This document shows positions 8,074-16,143 of a stretch of 20,448 nt of DNA, piece after piece. The stretch is from contig CAVURW010000172.1 in NCBI GenBank assembly GCA_963743595.1, positions 1 through 20,448 of the forward strand, written 5' to 3'. Position 1 is the first letter of the stretch, and each line of letters opens with the position of its first letter. Source of the DNA: CAVURW01 sp963743595. Lineage in GTDB: Bacteria; Verrucomicrobiota; Verrucomicrobiia; Methylacidiphilales; UBA1321. Under the pieces are notes generated by a model. It searched no databases. It saw only the letters and a program-made list of their open reading frames with translations, and was not told where the DNA came from. A program made the position numbers and the translations under genes.

Positions 8074-9246
8074 ATGGTTAGCAACGTTCCTATCGGTATT
8101 TTTCTCCATTGGTTGGGTGGTCTGGCCTCAGCAAGTTTTTATCTGCCTTACCGGAAGGTCAGGGGTTGGAACTGGGAAACGTATTGGTTGGTGGGCGGCT
8201 TTTTCAGTTGGATTTTAGCCCCATGGTTCTTTGCGGAGATTCTGACGAAAGACCTGTTTTCCGTTCTCGAAGGGACACCGCTCGATGTTCTTTTTTACAC
8301 GTTTCTATTTGGAGCGATGTGGGGTTTTGGTGGTCTTACCTTTGGACTGACGATGCGGTATCTCGGCATTTCTCTGGGCATGGCGGTGGCGCTCAGTTTT
8401 TGCTCCGTTTTCGGTACGTTGATTCCGCCGCTGTTTCACGGGACGTTTTGGAACGATCTTTTGGCCCGAACCGATGGCCAGGTGGTCTTGGGTGGGATCT
8501 TGGTCTGCGTGCTGGGAATTGCTCTTGCGGGGGCGGCGGGGATGACGAAAGAGAGCGAGCTGACCACGGAACAGAAGCGCCGGACAATTAAGGAATTCAA
8601 CTTCGCGCGCGGGATGGGTGTTGCCACATTCTCGGGCATCATGAGCGCCTGTTTCTCATTTGCTCTGGATGCGGCTAAGCCGATGAAAGAGATCACTATC
8701 GCGCACGGTACAGATAAGCTTTGGGCTGGGTTGCCAGCGTTGATTGTGGTGATGCTGGGCGGTTTTACGACGAACTTCGTGTGGTGTCTGTTATTGAACG
8801 CCAATAACCGGTCGTTCGGTCAATACTTCGGGAGATCGATGGTTGCTCCTCCCGCGCGCGGCTCTGGGCATGGTGAGGATATTGAACTGGAATCGGCGGT
8901 GGAAGCCCCTGCGGAGGAGATGGCGCTGCGCTCGCCGATAAAGCCGGGATCGGGCTCCCTGCCCCTGAATTATCTCTTCTCCGGCTTGGCGGGAACGACG
9001 TGGTATTTCCAATTTTTCTTCTATCAAATGGGAACGAGCCAAATGGGGCGATTCGATTTCGCCAGTTGGACGCTGCACATGGCGAGCATTATGATCTTTA
9101 GCACGCTATGGGGTTTGGCGTTGCAGGAGTGGAAAGGATGCAGCAGCAAGGTGTTCACGTGGCTCTTCTTGGCGCTGTTTGCGCTCGTGGGCTCCACGGT
9201 GATCATCGGCTTCGGTGCTTACCTTAAACCCGCCGATCTCCACTAA
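8074..9246 (+). CDS. rhaT: L-rhamnose/proton symporter RhaT
   Basis: A 390-residue inner-membrane transporter with about ten hydrophobic segments, aligning end to end with E. coli RhaT (344 aa) as I recall it. Landmarks are GIFLHWLGGLASASFYLPYR at the N-terminus, FGAMWGFGGLTFGLTMRYLG (79-98), FSFALDAAKPM (195-204) and TWYFQFFFYQMG (309-320). It imports L-rhamnose with protons. The extra length is a polar, acidic loop at about 246-297 (GEDIELESAVEAPAEEM inside) between predicted helices 7 and 8, where the E. coli protein has a short loop. The ATG at 8074 is forced, because an in-frame stop lies 15 bp upstream. rhaA starts 12 bp after its stop, so the two form an operon. Confidence 0.93.
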   Translation: MVSNVPIGIFLHWLGGLASASFYLPYRKVRGWNWETYWLVGGFFSWILAPWFFAEILTKDLFSVLEGTPLDVLFYTFLFGAMWGFGGLTFGLTMRYLGISLGMAVALSFCSVFGTLIPPLFHGTFWNDLLARTDGQVVLGGILVCVLGIALAGAAGMTKESELTTEQKRRTIKEFNFARGMGVATFSGIMSACFSFALDAAKPMKEITIAHGTDKLWAGLPALIVVMLGGFTTNFVWCLLLNANNRSFGQYFGRSMVAPPARGSGHGEDIELESAVEAPAEEMALRSPIKPGSGSLPLNYLFSGLAGTTWYFQFFFYQMGTSQMGRFDFASWTLHMASIMIFSTLWGLALQEWKGCSSKVFTWLFLALFALVGSTVIIGFGAYLKPADLH

Positions 9247-9258
9247 CTCATTTATTTT

Positions 9259-10509
9259 ATGACACACGATCAGCACTACTCGATTGCGCGTAATATCTTC
9301 GCCGAATACAACGTCGACACCGAGGCCGCGCTCAACACGCTAGCGACGATTCCCATCTCCCTTCATTGCTGGCAGGGTGACGATGTGGCCGGTTTCGAAT
9401 CGACCGGCGCGGCGATCTCAGAAGGCGGTTTGCAAGCGACTGGAAATTATCCAGGAAAGGCGCGCTCCATCCAAGAACTGCGCGCCGATTTGGATCAAGC
9501 GCTCGCGTTGATTCCAGGAAAACATCGGCTGAATCTTCACGCGATTTATGGTGATTTTGGTGAAAACAAACCGGAGCGTAATCAACTGGAGATCGCGCAT
9601 TTTCAATCGTGGATCGATTGGGCAAAGCTGCATGGAATCGGGCTCGATTTTAACCCAACCTACTTCGCGCATCCCCACGCAAAATCGGGCCTGACGCTGG
9701 CTCATCGGGACCCGGCAATCCGCCACTTTTGGATTGAACATGGCATCTGTTGCCGTCGAATCGGAGCCGAGATGGGACGGCAATTGAACTCCGTGACGGT
9801 GACCAACACGTGGATTCCTGACGGCTCTAAAGAGGTGCCGATTGATCGACTCTCGCCGCGGGAGCGACTGATGGAATCACTCGATGCCGTGCTGAAGGAG
9901 ATGCTCGATTCAAAATTCCATCGCGATGCGGTGGAGTCAAAGTTGTTTGGAATTGGGTCAGAATCGTATGTGGTGGGATCGCACGAGTTTTACCTCGGTT
10001 ACGCGGCGAAAAAGCAGGTGCTCTATTGCCTCGATTCCGGGCATTTCCATCCCACAGAAAATTTGGCAGATAAGATTTCATCGCTCTTTTTGTTCGTGCC
10101 GGAACTTCTCCTGCACGTGAGTCGGGGCGTGCGTTGGGACAGCGATCACGTGGTGCTGCACGACGACGCGACGAGCGCGCTGATGCAGGAACTGGTGCGC
10201 GGAAATTTCTTAGCCCGGACGCACATCGGCCTTGATTATTTCGATGCCAGCATTAACCGGATCGCTGCGTGGGTTATTGGCACGCGCAACACCTTGAAGG
10301 CGTTGCTCTGCGCATTGCTGGAGCCAACCGAGCTTCTGAGAAAAATGGAGCTGGAAGGCGAATTCACGGGTCGCCTGGCGATGCTCGAAGAAGTGCGCTC
10401 TCTGCCGTGGGGAGCTGTCTGGAAAGAGTATCTGCACCGACACAATGTGGCGGATCAGTTTATGCCGGAGATTCGGCAGTACGAAGCGACGGTTCTTGCG
10501 AAGCGGTAA
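9259..10509 (+). CDS. rhaA: L-rhamnose isomerase
   Basis: A 416-residue enzyme converting L-rhamnose to L-rhamnulose in the cytoplasm, close to the E. coli RhaA length (419). Conserved segments are SLHCWQGDDVAGFE (34-47), NLHAIYGDF (92-100), GSESYVVGSHEFY (233-245), CLDSGHFHPTE (257-267) and RWDSDHVV (292-299); the acidic residues and histidines E235, D259, H262, D294 and D296 lie in the metal-site motifs of the family. The start is 12 bp after rhaT with a U-rich TTTATTTT leader and no Shine-Dalgarno. No rhamnulokinase, aldolase or mutarotase is in the window, so the pathway must finish elsewhere; in Planctomycetes and Verrucomicrobia a bacterial microcompartment locus often does this. The gene converges on priA with 9 bp between stops. 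Confidence 0.96.
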   Translation: MTHDQHYSIARNIFAEYNVDTEAALNTLATIPISLHCWQGDDVAGFESTGAAISEGGLQATGNYPGKARSIQELRADLDQALALIPGKHRLNLHAIYGDFGENKPERNQLEIAHFQSWIDWAKLHGIGLDFNPTYFAHPHAKSGLTLAHRDPAIRHFWIEHGICCRRIGAEMGRQLNSVTVTNTWIPDGSKEVPIDRLSPRERLMESLDAVLKEMLDSKFHRDAVESKLFGIGSESYVVGSHEFYLGYAAKKQVLYCLDSGHFHPTENLADKISSLFLFVPELLLHVSRGVRWDSDHVVLHDDATSALMQELVRGNFLARTHIGLDYFDASINRIAAWVIGTRNTLKALLCALLEPTELLRKMELEGEFTGRLAMLEEVRSLPWGAVWKEYLHRHNVADQFMPEIRQYEATVLAKR

Positions 10510-10518
10510 GTGGTCTAC

Positions 10519-12858
10519 CTACAACAAATCGGTCGGGTCGATGTTGACGGTGAGATGGATGTCGTCGGGCCAGGCGCGCCCGATAAAGAGCGGACGCAGC
10601 TTCGGCGTTAGCGCGGTGATTTTTGTGGTGCGCAGGAAGATTTGAAATCGATACCGATCCTCAATCTTTGCGATTGGAGCGGGCGTCGGGCCGATGATCT
10701 CGGTTTGCGGCAAGTTGAGCGCGGTCAATTCCTTCCCGATCTGTTCCATCACGTAGGCGACCTTGTCTTCGCTCCGGCCCTTCGCGGTGATCAGCGCAAA
10801 CCGCGCGAAGGGCGGGTAATGAATGGCGCGGCGCAATTCCGACTCGCTCTCGGCAAAGCCATCGTAATCGTGGTGGCGCGCGAATTGAATGGCGGGATGA
10901 AACGGCACACGCGTTTGGACGAAAACTTCGCCCGGCGTTTGGCCGCGCCCACTTCGCCCGGAGACCTGCATGAGCAATTGAAACACCCGTTCACTTGCCC
11001 GAAAATCAGGGAGCAGCAGAGCCAGATCAGAATTGATGACGCCGACGCACGTCACGTTGGGAAAGTGCAGGCCCTTCGCGATCATCTGCGTGCCGACAAG
11101 GATATCGATGTCTCCCGATGCAAAAGCGGTAAGCGTGCGCAAGTAGGCTCCGCGCTGGCGCATTGTGTCCGCGTCCATTCGCGCGATCCGGGCGCTGGGA
11201 AAAAGCGTGGCCAAGGAATGCTCCACTTTCTCGGTGCCAAATCCGGTGTGCTTATGCGGCGAATGGCCACAGCCCGGGCAGGCGGGAGGCACGCCGCTAA
11301 AGAAATCGCACAGGTGACATTTCAAGCGGGAATCGGCGCGATGAAATGTGAGGGCGACGCTGCAATGGGGGCACATTTCGATCTGACCACATTGGGTGCA
11401 TTGAATTGAAGAGGAGTAGCCACGGCGATTGATGAAAATGATCGATTGCTCTGATTTATCGATGCGCAACTGGAGCGCGCGTTGCAGTGTGGGCGAAATC
11501 AATCCGGTGATCGGTGAAACAGTGACCGGCAGCTCAGGCGAATCAACGGATGGGCTCGTTTGCCCTTTCGGCGCTTTGGTTCGGAGATCGACGACGTGCA
11601 TCGTCGGCAGGCGAATTTCTTCCGGTCGGTTCAAGAGCCGGGCCAAGCGGTACTTACCCTCAAGCGCGTGATGAAACGATTCCAGTGATGGCGTGGCCGA
11701 ACCGAGCACCACCGGGGCAGATTCGAAATGCCCCCGCATGATCGCCACATCCCGAGCCTGGTAATGCGGCGAGTCTTCTTGTTTGTACGAGGGCTCATGT
11801 TCTTCATCGACCACGATAATCCCCAGCTTCTCCAGCGGCGCGAAGACTGCAGAGCGCACGCCAATGACAATACGGGCTCGGCCGGAACGAATCTGCTGCC
11901 ATTGATCGTGTCGCTCACCAGCGGAGAGGTGGCTGTGGAGCACCGCCACGCCCGCGTTCTCACCTATAAAGCGGGTGCGAAAGCGGTCCACGGTCTGTGG
12001 GGTGAGCGCGATTTCCGGAACGAGCACCAGCGCCGATTTGCCTGTGGCGATAACGCGGGAAATGGCCTGCAGGTAGACTTCCGTTTTCCCGCTGCCGGTC
12101 ACTCCGTGAAGCAAGAGCACACGCGGTTTCTCGGAGGCGCACTCGGTCAGAATCGCGTCCAGAGCCGATTGTTGCTCCACGGTGAGAGTGTGCGCTGCGT
12201 TTGCGATGGGTGTCGGCAGCTCGGCGAAGGGATCGCGTTCCTGATCGCGAGAATCGACGGAAATCAGGTTACGCGTAGCAAGGCCGCGCCAGACTTGTGC
12301 GGCGATTCCCGAAGCGTGCGCGTGCTCGTGAAGCCAGCCTGGTCCATTCTCTACCAGGAACAACCAGGCCGCTTTTTGCGCTGGGGCCTTTTCGAGAACG
12401 GGTGGAACGGCTGAGGGGTCGATACCCGGAACGAGTTGCACCCAGAGTCGTGATTTAAAGCCCGATTTCGTTTGGCGAACAGCCTGGGGAAGAATCGCTT
12501 TTAAGACAGTTCCGAGCGGCGATACATAATACTGCGCCATCCATTGGCTCAGTTGAATGAGCGAGGCAGGAATAAATGAGCGAGCCGCCAGGACGGAATC
12601 GATCGGTTTGAGGGAAATGTGGGCGGCGTCTGCAGAAGGCTTCTTCGAGACAGAAACGACGTAGCCGACGAGCAGGCGGGATCGAAATGGGATACGGACC
12701 TTGGAGCCGAGCGTGACGTGCTCTTGAAGCTCCGCCGGAATGGAGTAATCAAAGGTCTTATCGAGAGAGGTCTCAGGAACAACCTGTGCTACCCGTGACG
12801 GCGCGACTGAACTTTCCGAAGGAGGCCCCAGCTCTATTGCTGCCAACTCGTGACCCAA
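10519..12858 (-). CDS. priA: Primosomal protein N' (replication restart helicase PriA)
   Basis: A 779-residue PriA that reloads the replisome at stalled forks. The N-terminal DNA-binding domain carries the family opening RVAQVVPETSLDKTFDYSIP (22-41). Walker A is GVTGSGKT (252-259) and Walker B is DEEH (351-354). Eight cysteines, C487, C490, C496, C499, C514, C517, C527 and C530, form the two zinc sites inserted between the helicase lobes. GTQMIAKGLHFP and QVSGRSGRG are later helicase motifs. A Ser/Pro-rich insert sits at about 427-452. No ATG exists near the expected N-terminus; I use the TTG at 12858, with another TTG at 12846 possible. Either start overlaps the 3' end of the upstream pseudopilin gene (25 bp for the first), suggesting coupled translation. 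Confidence 0.93.
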   Translation of the reverse strand: MGHELAAIELGPPSESSVAPSRVAQVVPETSLDKTFDYSIPAELQEHVTLGSKVRIPFRSRLLVGYVVSVSKKPSADAAHISLKPIDSVLAARSFIPASLIQLSQWMAQYYVSPLGTVLKAILPQAVRQTKSGFKSRLWVQLVPGIDPSAVPPVLEKAPAQKAAWLFLVENGPGWLHEHAHASGIAAQVWRGLATRNLISVDSRDQERDPFAELPTPIANAAHTLTVEQQSALDAILTECASEKPRVLLLHGVTGSGKTEVYLQAISRVIATGKSALVLVPEIALTPQTVDRFRTRFIGENAGVAVLHSHLSAGERHDQWQQIRSGRARIVIGVRSAVFAPLEKLGIIVVDEEHEPSYKQEDSPHYQARDVAIMRGHFESAPVVLGSATPSLESFHHALEGKYRLARLLNRPEEIRLPTMHVVDLRTKAPKGQTSPSVDSPELPVTVSPITGLISPTLQRALQLRIDKSEQSIIFINRRGYSSSIQCTQCGQIEMCPHCSVALTFHRADSRLKCHLCDFFSGVPPACPGCGHSPHKHTGFGTEKVEHSLATLFPSARIARMDADTMRQRGAYLRTLTAFASGDIDILVGTQMIAKGLHFPNVTCVGVINSDLALLLPDFRASERVFQLLMQVSGRSGRGQTPGEVFVQTRVPFHPAIQFARHHDYDGFAESESELRRAIHYPPFARFALITAKGRSEDKVAYVMEQIGKELTALNLPQTEIIGPTPAPIAKIEDRYRFQIFLRTTKITALTPKLRPLFIGRAWPDDIHLTVNIDPTDLL

Positions 12859-13397
12859 GTATTAACGTTGGTCGACATAGGAATGGGACCAACCGACCAG
12901 ATATCGTAGAAAGCAGGGCCACCGTTCGGATATTGAGTCGCGGAGAGCTGCGTCGAATATCCATAGCTGTACTGGAAGGGATCCTGCACGTACGTATTCC
13001 CGGAAGGATTTCCGACCTGTGCCGATGTAAAGGGAAAATAGACTTTTCCAGTTAAAGTCGTGCTCGTGAAGCTGGTTCTGCCCGCTAGACTCGAGAAGAG
13101 AACTTGCGATGAGAGGGTGTAAGCGGGGTCGGCGGGGCCGGACGGCGTCGGGTAGTTGCCAGCCGGTGGTCCAGAAAGCGATGTGCTAACGGGGAATGCG
13201 CCGTTATCGATTTTATAGGCCGTTAAAGCGGATTTCATCCCGCCGATCTCCGTGCGAGTCCGTGAAATCAGTGCCGATTTCAAGGCTCCGGTACCGGCGA
13301 AGATAACCAGTCCGAGCAAGATGGAGATGATGGTCACCACCACCAGAATCTCTATCAGGGTAAAGCCGCTTTGCGTTTTATACCGGTACGTCATCAT
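12834..13397 (-). CDS. Type II secretion/pilin-type pseudopilin (GspG-like)
   Basis: A 187-residue prepilin-like protein. The type IV peptidase motif is QSG|FTLIEILVV, with cleavage after G11 and Glu at mature position 5 (E16), followed by a hydrophobic helix. The mature part has the GspG-like order MKSALTAYKIDNGAFP and, near the end, a YDIWSVG motif typical of major pseudopilins. It would assemble in the inner membrane/periplasm as a pseudopilus subunit. AAGGAG sits 7 bp before the first of two adjacent ATG codons, giving a strong ribosome site. The second pseudopilin gene ends 20 bp upstream, and priA begins inside this gene's last codons. No secretion ATPase or secretin gene adjoins. Confidence 0.88.
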   Translation of the reverse strand: MMTYRYKTQSGFTLIEILVVVTIISILLGLVIFAGTGALKSALISRTRTEIGGMKSALTAYKIDNGAFPVSTSLSGPPAGNYPTPSGPADPAYTLSSQVLFSSLAGRTSFTSTTLTGKVYFPFTSAQVGNPSGNTYVQDPFQYSYGYSTQLSATQYPNGGPAFYDIWSVGPIPMSTNVNTWVTSWQQ

Positions 13398-13417
13398 TGA
13401 ACAACTCCTTAAAACGA

Positions 13418-14074
13418 CTACCAGCTATGGGACCACTTTTGATTTGGTGTGCTGTAGGTCTGGTCATTGCAACACCAAACAGCGACGGTATCAGAATCCG
13501 TTCCGTTGAATCCCAGCGATCCCGTAGTGACACAATCAGGAATCTTCACGACTTGGTTATTGTAGTCGGTATCCATCGCAAGGCCAAAGTAGGCGCTTGC
13601 GCCAGACACCTTAAACACGGAGAGCGCTACGCCATTGGAATCCACGTTGCTTTTCTGAAGCGAGAGATAGGGAGTATTGCGCGTATTGAGTCCGGTCGTG
13701 GCTGAAGTGGTCGCGACGCCCGTGTAGGGGTTCACGTTCCCGCAGAGCGCTTGGAAGAGCAAGTTCGTGCCAGTAGCCACGGTCGTGGGTGGCGTATTAT
13801 TCACAGCGCCTAGATAAGTATCGCCCGAGGCTGGAGGCGTTATTCCGAGGGGCACCGGTAGATTGCCGTAATCTGCGTTATATTGAACAATAGCCGTCTT
13901 GATGCTAACGCAGGTGGCGGTGTTCTTTGCGCGATAGGCGGTGTTGAGAGCCGAGAGAACGGCAGGAACCGTGATCGCCAGGAGAATCCCGATGATCGTT
14001 ATGACAACCATGATCTCGATCAGGGTGAACCCACGGCGGTTGGCCCGGGCTTGAGCGCGTTTATAGATTTTCAT
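13418..14074 (-). CDS. Type II secretion/pilin-type pseudopilin, cysteine-containing
   Basis: A 218-residue prepilin-like protein with motif NRRG|FTLIEIMVV (cleavage after G15, Glu +5 at E20) and a single N-terminal helix. The frame extends upstream to 14467, but that part overlaps the divergent ldhA gene; the ATG at 14074 gives a short basic leader as expected. The mature domain is rich in Thr, Asn and Gly and carries five cysteines (C55, C111, C181, C201, C202), allowing periplasmic disulfides. The C-terminus ends PNQKWSHSW after a vicinal CC. No Shine-Dalgarno is visible. It lies 20 bp upstream of the GspG-like gene. Whether the pair serves a secretion system or a pilus cannot be told. Confidence 0.85.
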   Translation of the reverse strand: MKIYKRAQARANRRGFTLIEIMVVITIIGILLAITVPAVLSALNTAYRAKNTATCVSIKTAIVQYNADYGNLPVPLGITPPASGDTYLGAVNNTPPTTVATGTNLLFQALCGNVNPYTGVATTSATTGLNTRNTPYLSLQKSNVDSNGVALSVFKVSGASAYFGLAMDTDYNNQVVKIPDCVTTGSLGFNGTDSDTVAVWCCNDQTYSTPNQKWSHSW

Positions 14075-14204
14075 AAGGAGAGGGGTAAAGGCTTCTAGGC
14101 AGAATCCGCTTACAGTTAAATTAGTACACTCACGACCAATTAGAAAGTGATTTTTAAGATTTATTAGAAGACTTTTTGAGTTTTTCCTGGAAGGTTCCTT
14201 TCCC
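14075..14204. promoter_or_regulatory. Divergent promoter region between pseudopilin genes and ldhA
   Basis: This 130-bp spacer separates diverging genes, so it must hold promoters for both directions. It is AT-rich in the half near ldhA (TTTTTAAGATTTATTAG). GGAAGG lies about 10 bp before the ldhA ATG and is a plausible ribosome site. I see no clear -35/-10 pair. Confidence 0.35.
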
Positions 14205-15194
14205 ATGAAACTGGCCATTTTTGATTCACACGAGTTTGATCGCATTTCCCTGGAGAAAAGTAACGCCGAGCATGGCCATGAGCTGGTGTTTTTCAAGCCC
14301 ACACTCACACGTGATACAGCGGAATTAGCCAAGGGCTTCCGCGCGGTCTGTGTCTTTGTCCATGATCTGCTGGATGAACCAACGCTCCAGCACCTGAAAG
14401 AGGGTGGCACAGAATTGATCGCCTTACGCTGTGCTGGATTTAATAACGTCGATTTAAAGGCCGCCAAATCACTCGGAATGAAGATCGTGCGCGTCCCGGA
14501 ATACTCGCCCTACGCGGTGGCGGAGCATGCCATGGCGCTGCTCTTGGCGCTGAACCGGAAAATACCCCGCGCTTACAATCGCGTGCGCGACGGCAATTTC
14601 TCGCTGGATGGCTTGGTGGGATTTGACCTGCGTGGCAAGACGGTAGGGGTGGTTGGTCTGGGCAAAATTGGGGCGGCCTTTGCACGAATTGCCCGTGGAT
14701 TCGGCTGTAAACTGCTGGGCTACGACGTTCGGCAAGATGAGACCTTGAAACGTGATCTGGAGTTGCAGTATGTCGCACTGGAACAGTTGTTCGCCCAGAG
14801 CGACGTGATTTCCCTGCACGTGCCGCTTTTTCCCGCCACGGTTCACCTCGTGAATGAAGCGACCCTTTCCCAGATGAAGCCGGGAGTGATCATCGTGAAT
14901 ACGAGTCGTGGTGCGCTTATCCATGCGGGGGATTTGGTGGACGCCTTGAAAGCCGGCAAAATCGCCGGGGCCGCTCTGGACGTTTACGAAGAAGAGGAGG
15001 ACGTTTTCTTTCGAGATCTTTCGGGAACGGTGCTTCAGGACGATACGCTCGCGCGGCTGCTGAGTTTTCCCAATGTCATCGTGACCGCGCACCAGGCGTT
15101 TTTGACTGAGGAAGCTCTGGGCAATATTTCCGACGCCACCCTGGGAAACATCACGGCGTTTTCACAGGGCACCGCCCTAAAGCACGAGTTGTGA
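14205..15194 (+). CDS. ldhA: D-lactate dehydrogenase (2-hydroxyacid dehydrogenase family)
   Basis: A 329-residue NAD-dependent enzyme of the D-2-hydroxyacid dehydrogenase family that interconverts pyruvate and D-lactate. The Rossmann motif is GLGKIG (151-156), and the catalytic residues R235 (NTSRG), E264 (YEEEED) and H296 (TAHQAFLT) fall at the same numbers I recall for E. coli LdhA. The conserved RCAGFNNVDL and PEYSPYAVAEHA segments and the QDD...RLLSFPNV stretch before the histidine also point to LdhA rather than a glycerate or phosphoglycerate dehydrogenase. The start ATG has GGAAGG upstream. lemA follows after 58 bp on the same strand. It could use a different 2-oxoacid, but D-lactate is the best reading. 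Confidence 0.88.
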   Translation: MKLAIFDSHEFDRISLEKSNAEHGHELVFFKPTLTRDTAELAKGFRAVCVFVHDLLDEPTLQHLKEGGTELIALRCAGFNNVDLKAAKSLGMKIVRVPEYSPYAVAEHAMALLLALNRKIPRAYNRVRDGNFSLDGLVGFDLRGKTVGVVGLGKIGAAFARIARGFGCKLLGYDVRQDETLKRDLELQYVALEQLFAQSDVISLHVPLFPATVHLVNEATLSQMKPGVIIVNTSRGALIHAGDLVDALKAGKIAGAALDVYEEEEDVFFRDLSGTVLQDDTLARLLSFPNVIVTAHQAFLTEEALGNISDATLGNITAFSQGTALKHEL

Positions 15195-15252
15195 GACGGG
15201 CAAAAGGCAAAAGGGTTGTGTTCCGTTAAGAATTCAGGGAGGCTTACTCGCC

Positions 15253-15870
15253 GTGAGCACATTTGTTGTCTTGATGATTGTTTTGGGGATTCTTGGATTG
15301 ATCCTCCTGGTCGTGGTCATTGTTGCGATGATCGGCATCGGCATTTACAACAGTCTCGTCACGCTGCGGAACTCTTTTAAGAATCAATACGCGCAGATCG
15401 ATGTGGAGCTGAAACGGCGACATGATTTGATCCCGAATTTAGTGGAGACGGCGAAGGGTTACATGGCCCACGAACGCGGCACGTTAGAGGCGGTGATCGC
15501 GGCGCGTAACGGAGCGGCAACCGCCCGGCAACGCTCTGCGGCAGACCCGACCGATGCGCAGGCGGTGAACCAGATGCTCGCCGCAGAGGGCGCTCTCACG
15601 CAGTCACTGGGCAAGTTATTTGCCGTGGCAGAAGCCTATCCCGATTTGAAGGCAAATCAGAACATGATGGCGATTCAGGGGCAATTGACCGAGACCGAGA
15701 ATCGCGTGGCGATGTCGCGTGAGAGCTACAATGAATCGGTCCGGGCTTACAACACAGCGAGAGAGATTTTCCCGAACACACTGATCGCCGGTTTCTGCAA
15801 TTTCGCTGCCGCCACTCTCTTTGAGATTACCGATCCTGGCGAACGCGAAGTGCCCAAGGTGGCGTTTTAG
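15253..15870 (+). CDS. lemA: LemA family membrane protein
   Basis: A 205-residue protein with one N-terminal transmembrane helix (about residues 5-31) followed by a long helical domain facing away from it. The LemA signature is clear: YNSLVTLRNSFKNQYAQIDV, then LKRRHDLIPNLVETAKGYMAHE and a late ENRVAMSRESYNESVRAYNT. The function is poorly known; the family often accompanies TPM/YgcG-type or M48 peptidase genes, neither of which is present here. The start is GTG with GGGAGG about 12 bp upstream. It may share a transcript with ldhA. Confidence 0.93.
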   Translation: MSTFVVLMIVLGILGLILLVVVIVAMIGIGIYNSLVTLRNSFKNQYAQIDVELKRRHDLIPNLVETAKGYMAHERGTLEAVIAARNGAATARQRSAADPTDAQAVNQMLAAEGALTQSLGKLFAVAEAYPDLKANQNMMAIQGQLTETENRVAMSRESYNESVRAYNTAREIFPNTLIAGFCNFAAATLFEITDPGEREVPKVAF

Positions 15871-16143
15871 AGGTCGGGCTCGTTTCAGTCATGCGTTCGG
15901 AAATTGTCTTGGAACGACCAAAACCGATCCGAACAACGCTAGAAGAATCTGTGAATTCTATCGATCAGATTTGTCCGCTATAAAGGACGGTATTTCATTT
16001 AGATCGTAGACCTTTTGCTCTTTACGCGCGGTCGAGGGCATTTGTCCATACTTACGGACACCGCCAAGTCGTCTCGATCTATCCCCCTCCCTGCGCCCTT
16101 GAAAAACTAGCTTTCTGGCATAACCACTGCTGCCCAGCACAGC
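15871..16143. promoter_or_regulatory. Upstream region of the Rieske-uricase operon with two matched dyads
   Basis: This 273-bp gap precedes the operon and has no supported gene. It contains two dyads of identical design, TTTGTCC-N8-GGAC: the first spans 15970-15988 and the second 16041-16059, 71 bp apart, with unrelated 8-bp centres. The matching flank TTTGTCC and equal spacing suggest binding sites for a dimeric regulator. A TATAAA inside the first dyad (15979-15984) could be a -10 element, but no convincing -35 sits at the right distance. Confidence 0.4.

Noticed and set aside
10642..11409. 255-codon plus-strand open frame inside priA
   Set aside because: It is antisense to the well-supported priA helicase region and shows no recognisable domain; high GC content produces such frames.
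14075..14467. N-terminal extension of the cysteine-rich pseudopilin
   Set aside because: It overlaps the divergent ldhA start and lacks pilin features; a prepilin leader must be short, as given by the ATG at 14074.
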